Positions 59,476-64,000 of a DNA stretch of 64,000 bases are shown one piece after another. Position 1 is the stretch's first letter. The number at the start of each line of letters is the position of its first letter. Source of the stretch: Limnoperna fortunei (taxonomy: Eukaryota > Mollusca > Bivalvia > Mytilida > Modiolidae); NCBI GenBank assembly GCA_944474755.1, contig OX104117.1, forward strand, positions 42,983,222-43,047,221, given 5' to 3'. The notes under the pieces are model-generated. The model made no database searches and was not told the origin of the DNA. It was given only the letters and a program-made list of their open reading frames with translations. The position numbers were made by a program, and so were the translations under genes.

Positions 59476-60154
59476 AATGGATTATCTGTTGTTCTTGGGT
59501 TGAATCCAAACTATTTGTTTATTTATCAACCCTTTTCTTACAGATATATGATTTTTCATGTATATTGTTCATGAAAATTTTTTTTGTACCCTCCTCTATT
59601 AAGAGTTGAATTTCAGCAATTGCTGATGTATTGACTTGGTTTGAGGTCGGGTTCTTTAAAGAAACAGTTTCTTTGCCGCTGTTATAAACTGTTTCGTGTA
59701 ATGTTCCAAACAAGGACTACTGGTACATGTGTACCTCCTTGGGATTTGGATTATTTTAATGGCCTTAACTTTTGTTTGTAGTAGTCATTTTCATTTGCAT
59801 TTTTTGTTTCTCTGAATCTTGTATGTGAATTACATCATACAAGTCGAGAATTACAATAACAGACTCCTTTTCCTAGCCAAGATTCAACTTGCAGGAAAAG
59901 TCTATGACACTGTCACCTTTCTGACCTTACCTCAGAGGTAAAATTGTATGAAGGTGATAAGAGTTTTTTCCAATTAGAATCTAGCTGAAGTATTTGTCTA
60001 GGTTTTCTAGCTTGAGAAAACCTAGCTTTTACCCGTCTTTATCCCATTTAAGAAGGGAATTCGGGTTTATTTCTGCTAAGGTTTTCTACTTGGATTTGTT
60101 AAAACTTTCATAGTTTTTTAAGTCTGCTTCTCAAACTTTCTCAAGCTTCTAGTT

Positions 60155-60235
60155 AAGGTTCATTGAACTTAGAGCGTTAACCTCCTCCTGGTATATTGCT
60201 AATCTTCCATATTTGAGGTTTTGTAGGTTGGTTAA
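60155..60235 (+). pseudogene. DIRS tyrosine-recombinase relic
   Basis: Around 60155 the plus strand reads CAT, one extra T, then ELRALTSSW. Without the extra base this is the HxLRAxxSSW box of DIRS recombinases, which holds the catalytic His and Arg. It lies just before the internal complementary region, where the end of the recombinase gene is expected. Confidence 0.5.
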
Positions 60236-60381
60236 TGACGGTCAGTTAGTACGTTTTAACCACTTCTTACGCTCTATACCCTGTTTTGTGACAACCTTTT
60301 GCTTCGGACCAGTACCAGCAGGTAATGCACATGGTTCCCCAATTTTCAGGGGTATTCAGCATTACGTTAAATTCAGTTAAT

Positions 60382-60478
60382 ATCTAAATTTATGATGGTA
60401 ACGTATTTATTGTAATAAAAACTCAATTTTTAGAATTAAAATTTGGTTTTGTAAAATAAATACTTACCATCATAAATT
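60382..60478. repeat. DIRS internal complementary region
   Basis: ATGATGGTAACGTATTTATT-GTAAT is the complement of the left terminus, and ACTCAATTTTTAGAATTAAA onward is the complement of the right terminus. The AAAAA at 60417-60421 between them would be the circle junction. Confidence 0.85.
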
Positions 60479-60535
60479 AAAGGTCCCTCCCACCTCCCCT
60501 TCATCCCCCCTCTGGGAACTGTCTGCTCGGTTCAC

Positions 60536-60704
60536 AGAAAAATGATGGAGATTATGGTTGCACATGCGCCAGGTGGGAATGGGGGTTGTCTCAAAGGGTA
60601 TTTGTTTGTGTTTCCGGTTCACAAGCTGCGAATAGGGAAAATATCTAAATTTATGATGGTAAGTATTTATTTTACAAAACCAAATTTTAATTCTAAAAAT
60701 TGAG
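60536..60704 (-). repeat. DIRS right inverted terminal repeat
   Basis: Complement of the left repeat, with an extra outer segment that ends CTAAAAATTGAG. Confidence 0.85.
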
Positions 60705-61745
60705 TTTTTGTAGCCCTCATAGAGCAGAACAATTAAGCAATGCTAACTTTTTCTCTCGTTCTAATAATTTTTAAGATTTTGAGGCAAAAATGTGAAAAAT
60801 AATCAATTTGGATAATTAAAGGGCAATAACTCCTATAAGGAGTCATCATACAACTTCAACCCAATGGAGTGTTTCGTAGAGCTTTTGATGCAGATGAAGG
60901 CATGTCTCTTCAGTTTTCCTGTATCTGTTACACTTTTTTAAATATAAGCCAAAAACTGTATTTTACCCCCCCCCCCCCATTCCGTCCTATTTTTAGCCAT
61001 GGTGACCATGGTGATTAATCTGCAGGCATGGTTGGTACAAACTTGGTTGAGGACATTTAATGGATGATGTGTACAAAGTTTCAAAGCAGTATTTTCAGTT
61101 GTTTCAGAGGAGAAGATTTTAAAAAATCAATTAAAACCGATTAAAATAAACAGTTCAAGGGGAATAACTCTTAAACTGTTAATCAGACAATCTTGACTCA
61201 ATTTTGTAGCCCTCATAGAGCAGAACAATTAAGCAATGCTAACTTTTTCTCTAGTTCTAATAATTTTCAAGATTTTGAGGCAAAAATGGCAAAAATCATC
61301 AATTTTGACAATTAAAGGGCAATAACTCCTACAAGGAGTCATCATACAACTTTGACCTAATGGAGTGTTTTGTAGAGCTTTAGATGCTGAAGAAGGAAGG
61401 TCTGTTCGGTTTTCCTGTGTCTGTTATACTTTTTGAACTAAAAGCAAAAAACTGTATTTTGACCCCCCTGTTCTATTTTTAGCCATGGTGGCCATGTTGG
61501 TTGGTCTGAGGCCATGATTTGGGCAAAATTGGTAAAGGACATTTTACTGATGATGTGTGCAAAGTTTCAAAGCAATCCCTTCAGTGATTTGGAGGAGAAG
61601 ATTTTTGAAGAAAAGTTAACGACGACGACGACGACGGACGACAAGTGATGGCAATAGCTCACATGACCCTTCGGGTCAGGTGAGCTAAAAAGGCCTTCCT
61701 TTGTTTCTATATATTATATTGCGTTATTGAAAATTGATATCCTAC

Positions 61746-61874
61746 CCAATTCTGTTGTTTCTTCCTTTCTTCTTTTAAATGTATCATGGTATTTCCTAAT
61801 GTGATCAGATAATTGTCTTATTGATGTAAATGTTGTGTCACAATGTCCACAGCCAACAATTGGCAATTCCTCTC
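61746..61874 (-). CDS. C2H2 zinc-finger exon
   Basis: A 129-bp exon, acceptor TTGTTTTTAAG, donor G|GTAGGA. It reads LPIVGCGHCDTTFTSIRQLS, then DHIRKYHDTFKRRK. The finger is C-x2-C-x12-H-x4-H with the usual Phe and Leu core positions. Phase 1 at both ends. It supplies a DNA- or protein-binding module to the recombinase-like product. Confidence 0.75.
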
Positions 61875-62294
61875 CTTAAAAACAATTTTAAATAAATGTA
61901 AGTTTTACAAATCAATAAACAATATATGTGTAGGTACACAAGAAAAAAATGCATTAAATTTATTTCTACAAGCATAAGAAACAGAAAAGCTTGGCTCTAA
62001 TGTATATATAATGCTCCATCCTTATCTTTTCTCTGTATTCTAGTGCAACTATTTCCAGCAGTACATGTGTATCATCTCTCTTATATTTAAAGTAACACCC
62101 TGCTCGGTATGATTAACACAATATTAACATTCAACCTGCAATACGATGTTATAAACTTACAGGTTACTTGCCCTCTGTAGACATTTTTTTACCATATTAC
62201 CTAAGTTATCAGATACTTTAAATGTGGTGTACTATTTCTATGATATAACCAAATTAAACCTTCTGCCTAACCGAAAAGCAATATAGTCTCTAAT

Positions 62295-62425
62295 CACACA
62301 AGTAACCTTGAAAATCAGGGGTTTTCTTAGGGTATTTTGGCTTCCTCCCGCATAAAAACTAAATGCCCAATATAGCTGAAAAATTACTGACCATGCTTTT
62401 AACACCATTCAAACAAAAAAACAAA
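62295..62425 (+). mobile_element. SINE 3' part
   Basis: GGGGTTTTCTTAGGGTATTTT, CATAAAAACTAAATGCCC, AATATAGCTGAAAAATTACTG, TTTTAACACCATT and a CAAA-repeat tail match the body and tail of the SINE family. Confidence 0.65.
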
Positions 62426-62466
62426 CATAAGTTATTGCAATTATACTGGTTTTTATGCCTTCTAAC

Positions 62467-62715
62467 CTGTGGTGGTCTTTGCAAACACTTTGTCACCAAT
62501 GCCCTGATTACTGGAATGCAGCTGTCTGTACACAATCCCATCTTTTGGAATATAAGCCCACTGACTTTGAGTACCAATTTTATCCATCATTATTAAACTC
62601 CTGTTACTGTCACAAGGTAATTTAACGTTTCTTTGAACACTTCCATATAATACATATTTCCCAACAACAGCTTCATCTACTGGAGTAGCACTTTTGTTAA
62701 CATCATCAAGAGTTC
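62467..62715 (-). CDS. Upstream exon, no recognised domain
   Basis: A 249-bp exon fully open in the frame that continues into the zinc-finger exon. Acceptor CTTAAACAG and donor CACAG|GTTAGA bound it. It includes EAVVGKYVLYGSVQRNVKLP and QSQWAYIPKDGIVYRQLHSS. I do not recognise the domain. Phase 1 at both ends supports the gene model. Confidence 0.6.
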
Positions 62716-62719
62716 CTGT

Positions 62720-63510
62720 TTAAGTGTACAATTTTAATTGTAGTATCAAAGGATTTATCTTGTAAATAAACATATTGTCTGTTTTTAATTATAGCATAAA
62801 AGTAATCATCCAATACAATACTTGATGGTGTTTTAATTGTAGCATCAACTCATTTACTCAATACGATATACCAAATTAGTGTTTTTTTCTTTTTCTAGGC
62901 GATTTAATTTTTGCTATATTTGCCAAAAGAGTTGGACCGAGAAAATAAAAACGTGTAAAATATTAGGATAAAACTCGGTGAGATGGTATCCATTTCTGGT
63001 GGCCCTGCTGACCACGAGGTAAAAAGTTAAAGGTCAAAGGTAATCAACTATGGTACATGTATGCAACACATTGCCTTGATATTATCCACCCACATACCAA
63101 ATATCAAAACCTTACCTTAAAAGACAAACAAGTTATGGGCTGGACACGATTTTGAACAGACAGATAAATGGACATACCGATTACTATAGGGCATCTTCCA
63201 GTAAGTGGTGAAGCCCTATTGATATAGTTATTCTTTCTGATTATGGAGCCCATAAGTTATATTACTCTAAAATAAACTCACACAGTTTTTCACAAAAACG
63301 CTAAATTTTCCCCACACCAAACAAACCACTTATATGGTATTATTTATAAATGAACATTACAATTTAGGGTTTTGTTTATTTGTTTACAAATTGATTTTTC
63401 TCAAGACATACAAACTTTTGATGTTCAAATATGACAGGTGAAAAAAAAGAAAATTCAGGATTTATAAATTTTGGAGAGATTACCCACAGAATGACAGAAC
63501 AGCTTGATGT
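62720..63510. other. Non-coding, nothing recognised
   Basis: Upstream exons of the zinc-finger gene may lie here or beyond; none could be supported. Confidence 0.4.
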
Positions 63511-63514
63511 ATGA

Positions 63515-63744
63515 ATGCTGTTAAATGCCAATTTCAACAATTTTTCAGTTATATTTTAGTGTGCAGTTTTTTACTGGTCGAGAGAGACGGAGTACTTGGA
63601 GAAAACACCTGACCTTCTGTGGAAAACCGGCAATGCTTGTCAATTAAGATAAGAGTTAAGACTCAAACTCTTAACATCAGTGTTGACAGGCATGTGATCA
63701 ATAATAGATGACTAAATACCTTAACTACTTTACAAACGAGGCCG
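63515..63744 (-). mobile_element. tRNA-derived SINE
   Basis: The minus strand runs from GACGGCCTCGTTTGTAAAGT (head) through AACACTGATGTTAAGAGTTT and AGTACTCCGTCTCTC to TTGGCATTTAAC. It is more diverged than the copy at 23338-23552. Confidence 0.7.
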
Positions 63745-63872
63745 TCCCCCGTGACAGATCATAACAACTTATCGCTTAACAGTAGGTACCATAAATACTG
63801 GCACATTTTTTTGTTTTCAGTTTCTCTCTATTATTATATTCTAGTTTAAGAGTCACATGTAAAAAAATCAAA

Positions 63873-63937
63873 ATGGCAACAACTCAAAAGAGAGTCTACA
63901 GACTACATGTATATCCCTCAAGTGACTCGTTTTGTAG
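63873..63937 (+). CDS. Possible first coding exon of a divergent neighbour
   Basis: An ATG in good context (AAAATGG) opens MATTQKRVYRLHVYPSSDSF and reaches a GTAATC donor at 63938. It points away from the minus-strand gene. Twenty-one codons are too few for certainty. Confidence 0.25.
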
Positions 63938-64000
63938 GTAATCGTGTCTTGCTAATCATATATGCTGTTAACAATTTCTTTCTCTCTTTTACACTATTCA

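Larger units (their letters stand above)
55607..60704 (+). mobile_element. DIRS-type tyrosine-recombinase retrotransposon, decayed but structurally complete
   Basis: It has inverted terminal repeats of unequal length, left 55607-55757 and right 60536-60704; the right one has about 35 extra outer bases. Just inside the right repeat an internal complementary region (60382-60478) contains the complement of the left terminus, then AAAAA, then the complement of the right terminus. TTTTT precedes the element (55602-55606) and follows it (60705-60709), and the empty site in sibling repeats has one TTTTT. This is the DIRS1 design, with integration by recombination at a short shared sequence rather than with a target duplication. 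Relics of RT and recombinase are readable on the plus strand. Confidence 0.85.
55107..61687 (+). repeat. Dispersed bivalve repeat, copy 3, split by the DIRS element
   Basis: It follows copy 2 directly, is interrupted at 55607-60704, and resumes with TTTTTGTAGCCCTCATAGAG. It ends with the (GAC)n run and the hairpin GACCCTTCGGGTC followed by AGGTGAGCTAAA. Other copies give the uninterrupted site AGTCATTTTTGTAGCCC. Confidence 0.85.
45729..62715 (-). other. Gene model: zinc-finger, Crypton-recombinase-derived protein (five exons seen)
   Basis: Exons in transcription order: 62715-62467, 61874-61746, 53208-53128, 49837-48889, 46215-45729. Every junction is GT-AG and the phases match throughout (1, 1, 1, 2), giving about 630 residues to the stop. 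The 5' end is not identified and probably lies beyond the window. Domain order: unassigned segment, C2H2 finger, basic segment, two core-binding-like domains, degenerate recombinase catalytic domain. From memory this resembles the Crypton-derived KIAA1958/ZMYM/QRICH1 (DUF3504) family. Introns of 8.5, 3.3 and 2.7 kb are filled with repeats. The grouping of the five exons rests on strand, phase and order; transcript data would settle it. Confidence 0.7.

Overview
The window looks like nuclear DNA of a bivalve mollusc. It is AT-rich and intron-bearing and has almost no long open frames. It is crowded with tRNA-headed SINEs that end in (CAAA)n or (CAAT)n tails, with tandem-repeat-carrying elements and with nested DNA transposons. 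The species is an inference from repeat style and from a short-chain-collagen-C4-like gene family; no search was run.

Layout. 0.7-2.2 kb: a dispersed repeat split by a SINE-like insert with an 11-bp target duplication. 2.8-8.8 kb: DNA transposons, including a three-level nested stack, a second copy of its innermost element, and a MULE-like element with a 9-bp duplication. 9.0-9.8 kb: a LINE relic and a tandem repeat. 9.86-20.1 kb and 41.2-42.9 kb: three tandem copies (about 4.1 kb each) of a locus carrying a three-exon secreted short-chain-collagen-C4-like gene on the minus strand. Copy 2 is intact. Copy 1 has a scrambled core. Copy 3 has a frameshift in exon 1 and is split by a 21,021-bp insertion.

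The insertion (20138-41158) ends in TGTCGTATTAA...TTAATACGACA and is flanked by CCGG on both sides. It carries a Ngaro/DIRS-type tyrosine-recombinase retrotransposon (gag, RT, RNase H, recombinase, SGNH hydrolase), a 5'-truncated LINE with a 12-bp target duplication that is itself split by a 953-bp inverted-repeat element, a roughly 175-bp tandem array, SINEs and microsatellites.

45.7-62.7 kb: a spliced minus-strand gene. Five exons joined by phase-compatible GT-AG sites encode, in order, an unassigned segment, a C2H2 zinc finger, a basic nuclear-localisation-like segment, a duplicated Crypton-type core-binding domain and a Crypton-type (DUF3504/KIAA1958-like) recombinase domain whose catalytic Arg and HxxR residues are lost. 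It looks like a domesticated, catalytically dead recombinase. Its introns hold two tandem-repeat elements, further copies of the dispersed repeat, and a DIRS retrotransposon relic (55607-60704) that keeps a textbook architecture: inverted terminal repeats of unequal length, an internal complementary region joining the complements of both ends, and TTTTT at both insertion edges and at the circle junction.

Three independent lineages of tyrosine-recombinase element (Ngaro-like, DIRS-like, Crypton-derived) therefore occur within 36 kb.
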